64,000 bases of DNA, taken from positions 124,001-188,000 of the forward strand of contig JANAVG010000007.1 in NCBI GenBank assembly GCA_024213275.1, in the 5' to 3' direction. The position numbers and the translations under genes are program-made. Under the pieces are notes generated by a model. That model made no database searches and had not been told where the DNA came from. It worked only from the letters and a program-made list of their open reading frames with translations. This DNA comes from Rossellomorea sp. BNER. Lineage in GTDB: Bacteria > Bacillota > Bacilli > Bacillales > Bacillaceae_B. Positions 27,511 through 36,668 of the stretch are shown piece after piece (the first letter of the stretch is position 1; the number at the start of each line of letters is the position of its first letter).

Positions 27511-27866
27511 GTTCTCACCACCTGAAACAGCCCCATGTTCCTATATAATCATGATCAAAAAATTTAAATTACTTTAATTGATATTAATCCAAAACCTTTT
27601 TTATTTTAACATAAATTATTTATTATAAAACCCTCAATACAAATGAGAAACTTAAGAACTTCTTAGTATTTTATTAAGAAGTTATACATTTGGTACAGAT
27701 TTTAGGTTCGGGTAAGCATGACTTAAATGACTGATCAATCAAAAAGGCTGTTTTCGTAAACAGCCATTAAAAAAGAACTGCCTTTAGCAGTTCCATGCTA
27801 TTCTGGAAAGTTAATCTACCTCTGATGGTTTTTCTGCTTTAATAATCATCGTTATATCCCCCACAA
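27511..27866. other. intergenic region with two hairpins and a 12-codon frame
   Basis: The promoter area of the membrane protein gene lies at the left. At 27747-27767 a hairpin GGCTGTTTTCGTAAACAGCC resembles the outer ends of repeat family 2. At 27811-27849 (minus) a 12-codon frame MIIKAEKPSEVD has a strong GGGGGAT ribosome site but no known role; it lies between the acetyltransferase stop and its terminator. Confidence 0.45.
27770..27798 (-). terminator. Rho-independent terminator downstream of the acetyltransferase gene
   Basis: Minus strand: GGAACTGC-TAAA-GGCAGTTC followed by TTTTTTA. Directly beside the 27747 hairpin. Confidence 0.8.
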
Positions 27867-28328
27867 TTAGTTTATCGTTAACCTCCAAACATCTTCTTCT
27901 CCATAAACCTCTCCAGTAGGTACAAAGCCAAAGCTTTTATATAGATTTATAGCAGTATAGTTTTCTTTATATACAGTTAAACGAATTTCTTCGCACTGTG
28001 TAAATTTATTCGTTATCCATTTGACGATTTCAGACAGTGCTGCTTTTCCATAACCTTTACCCTGGTACTTTTTATCAATGATAAATCCATTTATCCAATA
28101 CATACTGGAAGTGTTTTCTTCGTAGGCATGCATAATAAATCCAACCAATTCCTCATTATCATAAATGGCAAACGGAATATATTCGATATTTTCCCCATCT
28201 GGTTTTATGTACACTTTTGCAAGTGAAACGGCTACTGTTGGTACAAATTTATTTTGATAATGCCCTACTTCAAGAGATAATGCGTCTTCCCAATTTTGTC
28301 GAGTAACCACTTTTAATTGAATATTCAT
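27867..28328 (-). CDS. GNAT N-acetyltransferase, spermidine/diamine type (BltD-like)
   Basis: 153 residues from the ATG at 28328, 4 nt after GGTGAG; four more codons to 28340 are less likely. The acetyl-CoA loop is intact in IDKKYQGKGYGKAAL, and NYTAINLYKSFGF is the C-terminal GNAT motif. The opening QLKVVTRQNWEDALSLEVGHYQNKFVPTVAVSLAKVYI and the YIPFAIYDNEELVGFIM segment resemble bacillar spermine/spermidine acetyltransferases such as BltD or PaiA. The role, acetylating polyamines, is therefore plausible but inferred. A fused polyamine-biosynthesis gene lies 25 kb away in the same window. Confidence 0.78.
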   Translation of the reverse strand: MNIQLKVVTRQNWEDALSLEVGHYQNKFVPTVAVSLAKVYIKPDGENIEYIPFAIYDNEELVGFIMHAYEENTSSMYWINGFIIDKKYQGKGYGKAALSEIVKWITNKFTQCEEIRLTVYKENYTAINLYKSFGFVPTGEVYGEEDVWRLTIN

Positions 28329-28505
28329 AGAGCTCACCATTCTTTACTTAGATTTAATCTTTCCTAACCTTTTTTCAGTATAACTTTTTCCATGACCATC
28401 TTACTCAAACGTCTATTTAAACCTTACACTTCCGCTTTTCAAACACTACACAATGAGATGAAACTTTCTATAAATTCGGATTTATTTAGACATCTTTTAC
28501 TTTAT

Positions 28506-28520
28506 TGATAATAATTTTCA
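28506..28520. promoter_or_regulatory. Fur-box-like 7-1-7 inverted repeat
   Basis: TGATAATAATTTTCA matches the Bacillus 7-1-7 Fur consensus TGATAATnATTATCA at 13 of 14 defined positions. It lies 178 nt upstream of the acetyltransferase start and 264 nt upstream of the desaturase start, so the controlled gene is unclear. Confidence 0.45.
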
Positions 28521-28783
28521 TTGAAAACGTTTAATAAGTTGTTTATACTTGGAGAAGTGTTGGTTTCTATGAAAAGCCTTTCATGTTAAATGACTACTGA
28601 CACAGCCGTCTAAAAGGATATTAGAAATAGTAATTTGACGAGAAAAATATTATACGTAGATAATCATTAGTGGTTGCCTCAAAATGATCGGGATTGATCT
28701 ATTGTTTTGGGATTAACCCCTTTAAAAACGAAAATGTGTCAGAAACTTCTGTTTAAATTAAGCACCTATAAGGAGATTGATTT

Positions 28784-29809
28784 ATGAGCGAACATTCAAA
28801 GTACGACATTCGAGAATGGAAGAAAAAATTAGCACCTTTTGAACGACCAAGAATGTCAGCAAGTGTCTGGCAACTAATCAACTCAGTTGGCCCCTTCTTA
28901 CTGCTATGGGTGTTAGCTTATTTAAGCTTAGAAATATCATTTTGGTTAACATTATTATGCGCATTCCCTGCTGCGGGATTTCTTGTTCGGACCTTTATTA
29001 TTTTTCACGATTGCACCCATTATTCTTTTTTCAAAAGCCGTAAAGCTAACGAAGTAGTAGGAATCATTACTGGTTTATTCACCTTTTGTTCCTACGAGCA
29101 ATGGAAACATAGCCATACAACTCATCATGCGACAAATGGAAATTTAGAAAAACGCGGAGTTGGCGATGTCTGGACGATGACATTACAGGAGTACGCAGAC
29201 GCATCAGTGTTTAAAAGATTGCAGTATCGTGTATATCGTAATCCTATCGTGATGTTTTTGATTGGACCTATATATATTTTCTTAATTGACTACCGTTTTA
29301 ATAAAAAAAGTGCGTCAAAAAAAGAAAAAAGACATGTTTGGATGACTAATATTATATTGGTATCAATTGTGTCATTAGTTGGATTTACGATCGGTTGGAA
29401 AGCTTTTATATTGGTTGAGCTCCCGATATTTTATATCGCAACTTTTTCAGGAGTGTGGTTATTTTATGTTCAGCATCAATTTGAAGATGGCTATTTCGAA
29501 CATAACGAAAACTGGAACTATGTTGAAGCAGCATTAAAAGGAAGTTCTTTTTACAAACTACCGAAAGTACTACAGTGGTTTACCGGAAACATTGGTTTCC
29601 ACCATGTTCACCACCTAAATTCGCGAGTACCTAATTATTATCTAGAAAAGGCTCATAAGAGTGATCCTAGATTGCAAGTGGTACCAACGCTTACTTTATG
29701 GACAAGCTTAAAGTCCCTGACCTTTAAATTATGGGACGAACAGTCAAAAAAATTCATTGGGAACCGCGAGATTCAAAAGTTCATTCGACAAAAACAATTA
29801 GAGTTATAA
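28784..29809 (+). CDS. membrane acyl-lipid fatty acid desaturase (Des-like)
   Basis: 341 residues with all three histidine boxes of a di-iron desaturase: HDCTH at 75-79, HSHTTHH at 109-115 and HHVHH at 273-277. Two pairs of hydrophobic segments surround them, as in acyl-lipid desaturases. It introduces cis double bonds into phospholipid acyl chains to restore fluidity in the cold; Bacillus Des is about 352 aa. AAGGAG precedes the ATG. The 440-base upstream region could hold a DesR-like control site, but no DesK/DesR genes are in the window. The gene is monocistronic, with a terminator hairpin that includes the stop codon. Confidence 0.92.
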   Translation: MSEHSKYDIREWKKKLAPFERPRMSASVWQLINSVGPFLLLWVLAYLSLEISFWLTLLCAFPAAGFLVRTFIIFHDCTHYSFFKSRKANEVVGIITGLFTFCSYEQWKHSHTTHHATNGNLEKRGVGDVWTMTLQEYADASVFKRLQYRVYRNPIVMFLIGPIYIFLIDYRFNKKSASKKEKRHVWMTNIILVSIVSLVGFTIGWKAFILVELPIFYIATFSGVWLFYVQHQFEDGYFEHNENWNYVEAALKGSSFYKLPKVLQWFTGNIGFHHVHHLNSRVPNYYLEKAHKSDPRLQVVPTLTLWTSLKSLTFKLWDEQSKKFIGNREIQKFIRQKQLEL

Positions 29810-29842
29810 GCGGAGAGTCCGTCTTATAGCTCTTCTTTTTTT
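29801..29842 (+). terminator. Rho-independent terminator of the desaturase gene
   Basis: Stem GAGTTATAAG / CTTATAGCTC, loop CGGAGAGTCCGT, followed by TTCTTTTTTT. The stem includes the last codons and stop of the gene. Confidence 0.75.
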
Positions 29843-29845
29843 CAA

Positions 29846-30439
29846 TTATATCTCTTTGGCTACACCTCTAATAATCATTCGTTCTTCAAATTTATCAGTA
29901 TCCCAATTATAGGATTCACAGGTTATAAGAGTAATCGTCTTTTCATCTGTTTCTTCTAACACCGAGACCTCTTCTGGAGTAACTTCAAATCGTTTCGTGA
30001 CGATAAATGTTAATGTTTTTTCATTCGTTTTTATGGATATTTCATCTCCAACTGTCACTTCATGAAGCCGGTTAAAAAGAATTCCATAAGCATTCATTTT
30101 GTGCCCAGCAATGGCGATGTTGTTTTCATTAAAGCTTTCAAGTTCATCAACTAGCGCTACTCCATTTTTTAGGTTTTCAACACTTGCCCCTTGAAAAATG
30201 GGTTCTTCAAGATTAATAGAAGGAATCGATAACACTCCTTCAATTCCTGATACCTTAATCGATTTTTCATCTTTAATATAAAGTTTTTCCAACAAATTTT
30301 TCTCGACTTGTTGATGATCGTTCTCGATTGCAACGATTACCTTTTCATTAAACCTTTCAAATATAAACCCTTTTATTTGTTCATGGAAAATGAACGGAAT
30401 TGCTAAAATTATTAAGATTACTCCTAGTATTCTCCCCAT
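29846..30439 (-). CDS. class D sortase
   Basis: 197 residues with an N-terminal membrane anchor (ILGVILIILAIPFIF) and the sortase beta-barrel. Catalytic residues are His113 in AIAGHKMNAYG, Cys174 in TLITCESYN and an Arg in EERMIIRG (Arg187 or 191). The TLxTC signature and compact size fit class D (YhcS/SrtD), which attaches LPxTA-type proteins to the wall of sporulating or mother cells. No candidate substrate lies nearby; the large protease ends without an LPXTG-like motif. The ribosome site GAGG is weak. Just upstream lies a decayed PH-domain gene. Confidence 0.88.
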   Translation of the reverse strand: MGRILGVILIILAIPFIFHEQIKGFIFERFNEKVIVAIENDHQQVEKNLLEKLYIKDEKSIKVSGIEGVLSIPSINLEEPIFQGASVENLKNGVALVDELESFNENNIAIAGHKMNAYGILFNRLHEVTVGDEISIKTNEKTLTFIVTKRFEVTPEEVSVLEETDEKTITLITCESYNWDTDKFEERMIIRGVAKEI

Positions 30440-30494
30440 TTAGTAACCTCGCAAATCGATTTTTCGTCATAATAGTTATTTCGACAGTTAATTA

Positions 30495-30742
30495 TTAAAA
30501 CCTCTTTGATTTACAACTTTCGAAAAGTATCTGATGTGTGGAGGTCGTTGTACCAAATGTAATCGTATATAAACGGTATTTTCGAAGAAATGGAACTCGA
30601 TTTGCATTGACATATTGAACTTTTTTCATCGGAATAATGATATTCTCTCTTTCTAATCATGAGGAATCATGGCTGATATTCTCCATACCTTCACTGCATT
30701 TGGTGAAATCTGTTGTTGTGGTTCTGGAATGGTATACTCCAT
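30495..30742 (-). pseudogene. bacterial PH-domain (YdbS-like) protein remnant
   Basis: Reading from the ATG at 30742 (GAGG upstream), the frame gives MEYTIPEPQQQISPNAVKVWRIS, a YdbS-type N-terminus, and stops after MIPHD. Immediately after the TAG, in another frame, LERENIIIPMKKVQYVNANRVPFLRKYRLYTITFGTTTSTHQI follows, the late strand part of the bPH2 domain that in YdbS-like proteins comes after two transmembrane helices. The helices and early domain strands are missing, so an internal deletion with frameshift has destroyed the gene. The opposite-strand ORF over this area is a shadow. Confidence 0.65.
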
Positions 30743-30868
30743 TTTTAGGCCTCATTTCTTTTAAATCGTTCACTATGTTAAAAAGTTTCATGAATACAAA
30801 TGATTTCCATGTTGAAAACATAAAAAAAACAGAGCATTAATGATTTCAAATGCTCTGTTACTATTCAT

Positions 30869-32185
30869 CTAGTCATTCAAAATTGAGGCTTCGTACTCTG
30901 ATACCGCTTCATCAAACATTCGTAACCCATCGTCAATTTGTTCCTTTGTAACGATTAAAGGGGGAATCATTCGGATAACTTCACTGTGCTTGCCGCAAAG
31001 GTAAAACAAGACACCCTTTTCTAATGCTAGATCAAGAATTTTCATTAAGCCCTCATTATTTGGTTTGCCTGTATAAGGATTAATAATTTCAATTCCAATC
31101 ATTAAGCCAACAGCGCGAATACTCCCGATTACATTATATTTATCCTTTATTTGTTGTAGTTTTTGGACTGCGTAATGGCCCATATTTCTAGTGTTTTCTA
31201 ACAGATTTTCTTCTTTCATTATTTCCAATGTTGCTAGTCCGACAGAACAAGCAATGGGGTTTCCACCAAATGTAGTCCCATGGCTGCCCAATGGCCACTT
31301 CTTCATTAACTCATTTGAAGCAACGGTGGCACTTAGCGGGAGGCCTGAAGCAATTCCTTTTGCAATCGCCATAATATCTGGGTTTACATCAAATGTTTGG
31401 GCAGCAAACCAATTACCCGTTCGACCAAATCCAGTTTGGACTTCATCAAAGATTAATAGAATTTGATGACGATCACAGATTTCTCGAACCTTTTTCAGCC
31501 AAGCTTTTGGTGGAACAATATATCCCCCTTCTCCTAGTACAGGCTCTAGGATTACACATGCTACTTCTTCAGGAGTCACTTGATGAATGAATAATGATTC
31601 GAAGTCCTTCTCCAATTTTTCAATAACATATGATTCTGAATCCACTCCATTTGGACATTCACTCTCATTTGCATATGGCACTTGGTAGGTTAATCCCGAT
31701 GGCTGCATGAATTTCCGATATTTACTTTTGGAAGTTGTAACACTTAACGCACCCATGGACCGTCCATGAAAACATCCTGTAAATGAAATCACATATGGGC
31801 GTTCTGTCACATACTTAGCTAATTTAATGGCTCCTTCAATAGCTTCTGTTCCACTATTAGCAAAAAAGAAGCAATCAAGATCTCCTGGCAGTATCTCTGC
31901 AAGTTCATCGGCTAATCTTAATATCGAGTCATACATGATGACTCCTGAAGGACCATGCATTAATCCGTCTGCTGCATCTTTGATGGCTTGAACCACTTTT
32001 GGGTGACGGTGACCGACATTTGTAACTGCAATACCTGATGTGAAATCAAGGTATTTCCTTCCGTCTAATCCGTAATAATAACATCCCTCTTCTTTTATAA
32101 CTGGTAAATTTGGATGATCCTTCGCCATACTAGGTGCTAGACGATTAGGCATATTTTTGATTCGTTGTTCAAATGTTTGTTCCAT
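30869..32185 (-). CDS. class III aminotransferase (4-aminobutyrate/acetylornithine-like)
   Basis: 438 residues from the ATG at 32185, which has GGGGGT upstream; a TTG further up overlaps that site. PLP features are [14 protein letters not shown] (the Asp contacting the PLP ring nitrogen) and the lysine in [17 protein letters not shown]. Also present is the glycine-rich LSVTTS...[14 protein letters not shown]. The protein converts an omega-amino acid (GABA, 5-aminovalerate, beta-alanine or acetylornithine) to the semialdehyde. It follows the YjiH-type membrane protein by 20 nt and shares its sigma-54 promoter, so it is probably catabolic and inducible. No semialdehyde dehydrogenase is adjacent. 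Confidence 0.88.
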   Translation of the reverse strand: MEQTFEQRIKNMPNRLAPSMAKDHPNLPVIKEEGCYYYGLDGRKYLDFTSGIAVTNVGHRHPKVVQAIKDAADGLMHGPSGVIMYDSILRLADELAEILPGDLDCFFFANSGTEAIEGAIKLAKYVTERPYVISFTGCFHGRSMGALSVTTSKSKYRKFMQPSGLTYQVPYANESECPNGVDSESYVIEKLEKDFESLFIHQVTPEEVACVILEPVLGEGGYIVPPKAWLKKVREICDRHQILLIFDEVQTGFGRTGNWFAAQTFDVNPDIMAIAKGIASGLPLSATVASNELMKKWPLGSHGTTFGGNPIACSVGLATLEIMKEENLLENTRNMGHYAVQKLQQIKDKYNVIGSIRAVGLMIGIEIINPYTGKPNNEGLMKILDLALEKGVLFYLCGKHSEVIRMIPPLIVTKEQIDDGLRMFDEAVSEYEASILND

Positions 32186-32205
32186 TCTGCTAACCCCCAA
32201 ATAAA

Positions 32206-33603
32206 TTACATAAACAATAAATGAGCCATTAGAGCTACAATAGGTAAGGTAATGATGGTTCTTTGTAAAAAGATTAAGAATAAATCCAAAAAGCTAATAG
32301 GAATTTTCGATTTTATTAGCAATATTCCAATTTCAGACATATAGATCAATTGTGTTAATGACATGGCAGCAATAACAAATCGTGTTAATTCACTTTCAAT
32401 TCCACTTCCTACAACAGCGGGCAAGAACATATCGGCAAACCCGACAATCATAGCTGGTGCTGCATCGCCTGCTTGTGGAATTTGTAATAATTCGAGTAAT
32501 GGTACAAATGGATAAGATAATAGATTAAAGATAGGTGTGTATTCCGCCACAACTAATGCCAATGTTCCAAGTGCCATCACAAGTGGAATTAAGCCAAACC
32601 AGATATCAAAGACATTGTGAAAACCTTTCTTTGTTACTTCCCCAACACTTTTTACTTCCGCTGCTTTCTCTACTGCTTTTTCAAAGCCCCACTGAAAACG
32701 TGATTGATCTTCTGGAACCGTTTCTGAAATTTGCATGCCGACTGGCTCATAATAAGTATCTTTTTTCCTAGATAGTGGTGGAATTCGTGGACAGATAACG
32801 GCTGCAACGATACCCGCAACCACAACGGTCAAATATAATGGAACAAACATGGATTCCAACCCAATAAAACTAACGATGACAAGGCTAAACGCAATCGATG
32901 CGACAGAGAAATTAGTAGCGATAACAGCTGCTTCTCGTTTTGTATAATAGCCTTCCTCAAATTGTTTTGTTGTAATGAGGACCCCTACAGTTCCACTGCC
33001 CATCCATGATGCTAATGCATCAATTGAGGATCTTCCTGGTAATTTAAATAATGGCTTCATCACCTTTTCTAGCAAGGTACCGAAAAAATCCATAAGACCA
33101 AAATCAAGTAAGAGCGGCATTAACAGGCCTGCAAATAAAAACCAGGTAGTTAATACTGGAACTAATGAATAAAGCACAGTCCCCCCTGTAATATCAGATG
33201 TAATCCACTCTGGCCCCCAACTATTTAAGGTCATGACAGCAAAAATTGAGCCAATTACACGAATCACAATCCAAAAAGCACTTACATCAAACAATCCTTG
33301 AAGGAAAGGGTTTTTAGTTACCCAAGCAGGATTAAATACTTTCGTATAAATCGCGATAATAGCTGAAGCACAAAAAATCATTGTCATAAAGGTTGGTAAA
33401 TACCCCTCGAATACCCCTTGAAAATAAGAAGCAAAAATCCCTACCCCAATCGTCCAATTACCATCAAATGTAACGGGTACTAAAAACAATAATGCACCCA
33501 ATAAAGATGGAATAATAAACATTAAAGAATCCTGAGGTTTAATCTTAGATTGTGCGTTTGATTGTAAATGTGTTGCTTCTCCTTTAGGCTTACTAACTTC
33601 CAC
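32206..33603 (-). CDS. YjiH-family membrane protein with nucleoside-recognition (Gate) domain
   Basis: About 465 residues with ten or so membrane helices. [56 protein letters not shown] and the C-terminal repeat [43 protein letters not shown] are the paired Gate motifs of this family. Proteins of this type are suspected transporters. In this operon, with an aminotransferase, it is probably a permease for the amino acid that the enzyme degrades. The start is GTG at 33603 with AAGGGG 8 nt upstream. It is the first gene after the sigma-54 promoter. Confidence 0.82.
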   Translation of the reverse strand: MEVSKPKGEATHLQSNAQSKIKPQDSLMFIIPSLLGALLFLVPVTFDGNWTIGVGIFASYFQGVFEGYLPTFMTMIFCASAIIAIYTKVFNPAWVTKNPFLQGLFDVSAFWIVIRVIGSIFAVMTLNSWGPEWITSDITGGTVLYSLVPVLTTWFLFAGLLMPLLLDFGLMDFFGTLLEKVMKPLFKLPGRSSIDALASWMGSGTVGVLITTKQFEEGYYTKREAAVIATNFSVASIAFSLVIVSFIGLESMFVPLYLTVVVAGIVAAVICPRIPPLSRKKDTYYEPVGMQISETVPEDQSRFQWGFEKAVEKAAEVKSVGEVTKKGFHNVFDIWFGLIPLVMALGTLALVVAEYTPIFNLLSYPFVPLLELLQIPQAGDAAPAMIVGFADMFLPAVVGSGIESELTRFVIAAMSLTQLIYMSEIGILLIKSKIPISFLDLFLIFLQRTIITLPIVALMAHLLFM

Positions 33604-33712
33604 AGTTAACACCCCTTCTGAAATTTTTTGCGAATTTCCATAACCATTCGAAAAACAAGCTTGTCCAATTTATACATTTCTCCCCTCGGTTTTTCCCTTT
33701 CACTTTATTACC

Positions 33713-33728
33713 TGCAAGTACCATGCCA
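33713..33728 (-). promoter_or_regulatory. sigma-54 (-24/-12) promoter
   Basis: On the minus strand, TGGCATGGTACTTGCA matches TGGCAY-N5-TTGCA with correct spacing, and lies about 110 nt upstream of the YjiH-type gene. It is placed between that gene and the stop of an AAA+ sigma-54 activator, so the pair is very likely cognate. Confidence 0.88.
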
Positions 33729-33732
33729 ATTT

Positions 33733-35112
33733 TTACTTTATTTTGTATTTTTTTATTTTTCTGACTACCGAAGGCTGGCTGATTCCTAAAGCTTTAGCCA
33801 TTTGAACCGTTGTTTTATATTGTGTTTTTGCCTTTGATAGGATTTGCATTTCAACATTATCTAAGATTTCTTTTAATGATTGACCGTTCTCATCGATCGT
33901 TGGGAAATCAGAGAAGGTTTTTAAATAGCGATCAGGAAGGTTTTCCATTTCTATGAGATGTTTAGGTGCTATTACAACGATTCTTTCAACTAAGTTCATT
34001 AATTCTCTAACATTTCCAGTCCATTCCTGTAAAAGTAATTGATGAAGTACCCCTTCATCCAGACTACGTTTTCGATTATACTTATCTGAGAAATGGTTCA
34101 TAAAATGCTCAATTAATGGATATATATCTTCTGTTCGTTTCCTTAATGGTGGTATCGTAATCGGAACAACATTTAAACGAAAGAACAAATCTTCTCTAAA
34201 TGTTTTTTCTTCTACCGCTTTTTCCAAATCTTTATTGGTAGCTGCGAGAATACGGAAATCAACAGTTCTGGGATTCGTTCCGCCTACCCTGTAAAACTGT
34301 TTCTCCTGAATAAACTTTAAAATTTTCACTTGATTCGCCAATGACAATTCACCAATTTCATCTAAAAATAATGTTCCTCCTTCGGCGAGTTCAGCCAGGC
34401 CAGGCTTCCCTTGTGATTTTGCACCTGTAAAAGAACCTGCTTCATATCCAAAGAATTCAGCTTCAAAAAGTGATTCTGGAATCGCACCACAGTTCACTTC
34501 AATAAAAGGTCCGGCTTTTCTAGGGCTTTTATTATGAATAAATTTGGCAATATGTGATTTTCCTACACCTGATTCACCTAGTAATAATACATTCACATCC
34601 ACCTCTGCCACCTGTAGGGCAATATGAAGGACTTTTTTCATTTCATCGCTCTTGGCAATAATCCCATCTGTATAATGATGTCGATTTCGAAGAATTTCGA
34701 GTTCACCTTTCACTCTCTCCATTTCATCCTCGATATCATTTAAATATTTTTTCATATTCAATAATTCTGTGACATCATGAGAATAACTCACAATTCTAAC
34801 TAGCTTATTGTTTTGATCGAACACAGGAATCCCTGTCACAAGCAGTTTTTTACCTTCATTAGAGGTTTGTACTAGCGTTATTTTCTTTTTTTCCTTCATG
34901 ACCAATGGGGTTAGGATTGGGGTAAAGACCCCTTCCTTTTCTAAGTCATAAACCGATCGTCCAATCATATCTTCGGATTTAACATTATAATGTCCCCCCG
35001 TTGCCTCACTCACCTTCAAAATAATTCCATCTGTATTGGTTACTAAAATATCATCTTGTAAAGAGTGAAGAATAGCTTCATTTTCGTTCCAGATTTTTTT
35101 ATCCTTTATCAT
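33733..35112 (-). CDS. sigma-54-dependent transcriptional activator with PAS sensor
   Basis: 459 residues: N-terminal PAS-like domain (about 10-110, ILHSLQDDILVTNTDGIILKV), a short coiled linker, the AAA+ domain with Walker A LLGESGVGKSHIAKFIH, the sigma-54 contact loop EAGSFTGAKSQG, Walker B GGTLFLDEIGELS, and a C-terminal Fis-type helix-turn-helix (TVQMAKALGISQPSVVRKIKKYKIK). It senses a small ligand or redox signal in the PAS domain and activates the -24/-12 promoter 5 nt beyond its stop, driving the permease/aminotransferase pair. RocR/GabR-like control of GABA or arginine catabolism is the closest analogy. Confidence 0.93.
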   Translation of the reverse strand: MIKDKKIWNENEAILHSLQDDILVTNTDGIILKVSEATGGHYNVKSEDMIGRSVYDLEKEGVFTPILTPLVMKEKKKITLVQTSNEGKKLLVTGIPVFDQNNKLVRIVSYSHDVTELLNMKKYLNDIEDEMERVKGELEILRNRHHYTDGIIAKSDEMKKVLHIALQVAEVDVNVLLLGESGVGKSHIAKFIHNKSPRKAGPFIEVNCGAIPESLFEAEFFGYEAGSFTGAKSQGKPGLAELAEGGTLFLDEIGELSLANQVKILKFIQEKQFYRVGGTNPRTVDFRILAATNKDLEKAVEEKTFREDLFFRLNVVPITIPPLRKRTEDIYPLIEHFMNHFSDKYNRKRSLDEGVLHQLLLQEWTGNVRELMNLVERIVVIAPKHLIEMENLPDRYLKTFSDFPTIDENGQSLKEILDNVEMQILSKAKTQYKTTVQMAKALGISQPSVVRKIKKYKIK

Positions 35113-35530
35113 AATGTCCTCCTAAGATTTCCGAAAATATTATTCATTAATGAATATTTTTAATAAAAGTTTGTCTACTACTCTATTAATAACAACAGAT
35201 TACAAGTAATTATACATTTCTGAATATTTTATTCAATAGTGAATAAATGTATTTATTTTTATTCAATGTAACTAATATTAATACGTTAAATTAATAACGT
35301 CAATTTTTTTTGATAAATTTCCTTTCTCTTAAATAACAAAAACGCTAGGAGAAAATTAGAGACTCAGATAATCGGGGCAAATATAACCCCCCATGAACCG
35401 CATGTATACTTTACGATTAAATGGGGGTATTTTTCTTATGGGTAAAAGTGGAACTCAGAGGAAATAAAGTGGAAAGCGGTAAGGATGAGAAAACTAGGAT
35501 TTAGTATGATCAACTAAAAGAAACCTTTTA
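35113..35530. other. promoter region of the sigma-54 activator, with palindromes
   Basis: Very A/T-rich. It holds TATTCATTAATGAATA (35141-35156), TATTCAATAGTGAATA (35230-35245) and TGAATATTTTATTCA (35221-35235): inverted TATTCA/TGAATA pairs that look like operator sites, about 89 bp apart. Further right, a hairpin ATAACCCCCCAT / ATGGGGGTAT (35382-35430) with a TTTTTCTT tail reads plus. No gene was found. Confidence 0.5.
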
Positions 35531-35570
35531 GTTTCGTATAACCAAAACAATGACTGAAAAAAGTGTAAGC

Positions 35571-36017
35571 TTAACCTCCGGTATAAACACTGACACATTT
35601 TCCAGCTGCTGCTGGTTCGTAATAACAATGATTTTTAAATTGACCAGATTTAGGTTGATCGTACCATGTTGGAGGGCAGGGAGCATATGGATTAAAATAC
35701 CAAAGAGCAAATTTCGCTGGGTGTTGACTCCAATATTCCAAGTTCTTTTTTGCTAATCTTTTTTCAGTAGATCTAGCTCTGCTATAAAAGAGATTGCCTT
35801 TTTGAACAGCTTCAAAAGAATAATTTCCTCCCTGTACTTGAAAAATGACTTGTTGAATGGTTCTTACATCTTTAAAATCTAAACAATCTGCTTTAGCACG
35901 ATTAACGATTACATTTCCAACATATAACATTCCTTGTTTTCCTTCACCTTCGGCTTCCGCTCTCATCATCCTTGCCATTTAGTCAACATCTGAACTTCGG
36001 TACTTTACTCTTGGCAT
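35571..36017 (-). pseudogene. cwlJ: cwlJ-like spore cortex-lytic hydrolase with in-frame stop near the start
   Basis: The ribosome site GAGGTG and ATG at 36017 open MPRVKYRSSDVD, then TAA at 35979-35981, then MARMMRAEAEGEGKQGMLYVGNVIVNRAKADCLDFKDVRTIQQVIFQ... to 35571. In the CwlJ/SleB family the equivalent text reads without interruption (SEDV-x-LLARLMRAEAEGEGKQGML), so TAA replaces a Leu codon such as TTA. The remaining 135 residues include the AEAEGE catalytic region and the closing WYFNPYAPCPPTWYD. The ATG directly after the stop could allow re-initiation. CwlJ degrades cortex peptidoglycan in spore germination. No gerQ neighbour is present. Confidence 0.75.
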
Positions 36018-36119
36018 TTTTTTCACCTCATAGATATTGTATGAAAAAAGCCTACATTGATGTCATTATTTAATATGAATAAAACTCTATCAAATTAAAG
36101 AAAATTATGGAATAAAGAT

Positions 36120-36318
36120 AAGAAACAAATTCAAAATTGGGGTCATTGGTACATTGATGGGGGAACCTATCGTTTTTCTCAACCAGTATGAAAACAGTTC
36201 ATTGTGATCAAGGTCTGATTTGTTAACACATCTAATGCATTCCATAACTTTGCAAAAGAAAAAGACATTATCACAAGCATGTCTCATCAAGGAAACTGCC
36301 ATGATATGACGTCGTTAC
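36120..36318 (+). pseudogene. IS3-family transposase (orfB) remnant
   Basis: Plus-strand reading in shifting frames gives HCDQGL (from HSDQG), then TSNAFHNFAKEKDIITSMSHQGNCHD, the conserved DDE-domain region of IS3/IS150-type integrases (YTSxxF...SMSxxGNCxDNA). A frameshift and stops lie between the two parts. No terminal inverted repeats or partner orfA were found. The opposite-strand ORF listed over this area is a shadow. It marks past transposition beside a family 1 repeat. Confidence 0.6.
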
Positions 36319-36438
36319 CCTCTAACTCCTCACCAAAAACTCTTAATTGAGGGGCTATAACCAATATTAAAATAGTACAAATTGTTAATCGATATATGTA
36401 TTATAATAATCATAAATGCATTCAGGCAAAACTAAATT

Positions 36439-36557
36439 GAGGCTGTCCAAAAAGGGGTCGGAAACACTATGATTGTCCATATATAGAAAATGCCTGGAGG
36501 ATTTCTTCTATATACGGAAGTTCTGGTTCCTGACATCTGGGTTTTTGGACAGCCCCC
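36439..36557. repeat. palindromic intergenic repeat, family 1, copy 2
   Basis: GAGGCTGTCCAAAAA / TTTTTGGACAGCCCCC ends, inner GGAAACACTATGATTG...TCTGGTTCCTGACATCTGG. Same order of elements as copy 1. It lies between the IS3 remnant and the effector-binding protein gene. Confidence 0.8.
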
Positions 36558-36668
36558 GTTTAGATGTTTTTTCTAAGTTCCAATTACGTGGGTCAGTCCA
36601 AAATAAGCCCTAACGTTTTTGCAATCAATGATGACTATAAACAAATTATCCTATCACTTTTTATTTCC

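Noticed and set aside
30637..30840. 67-codon plus-strand ORF
   Set aside because: It lies opposite the decayed PH-domain gene, has no ribosome site and no family look.
36105..36302. 65-codon minus-strand ORF
   Set aside because: The opposite strand carries the IS3 transposase remnant; this frame is its shadow.
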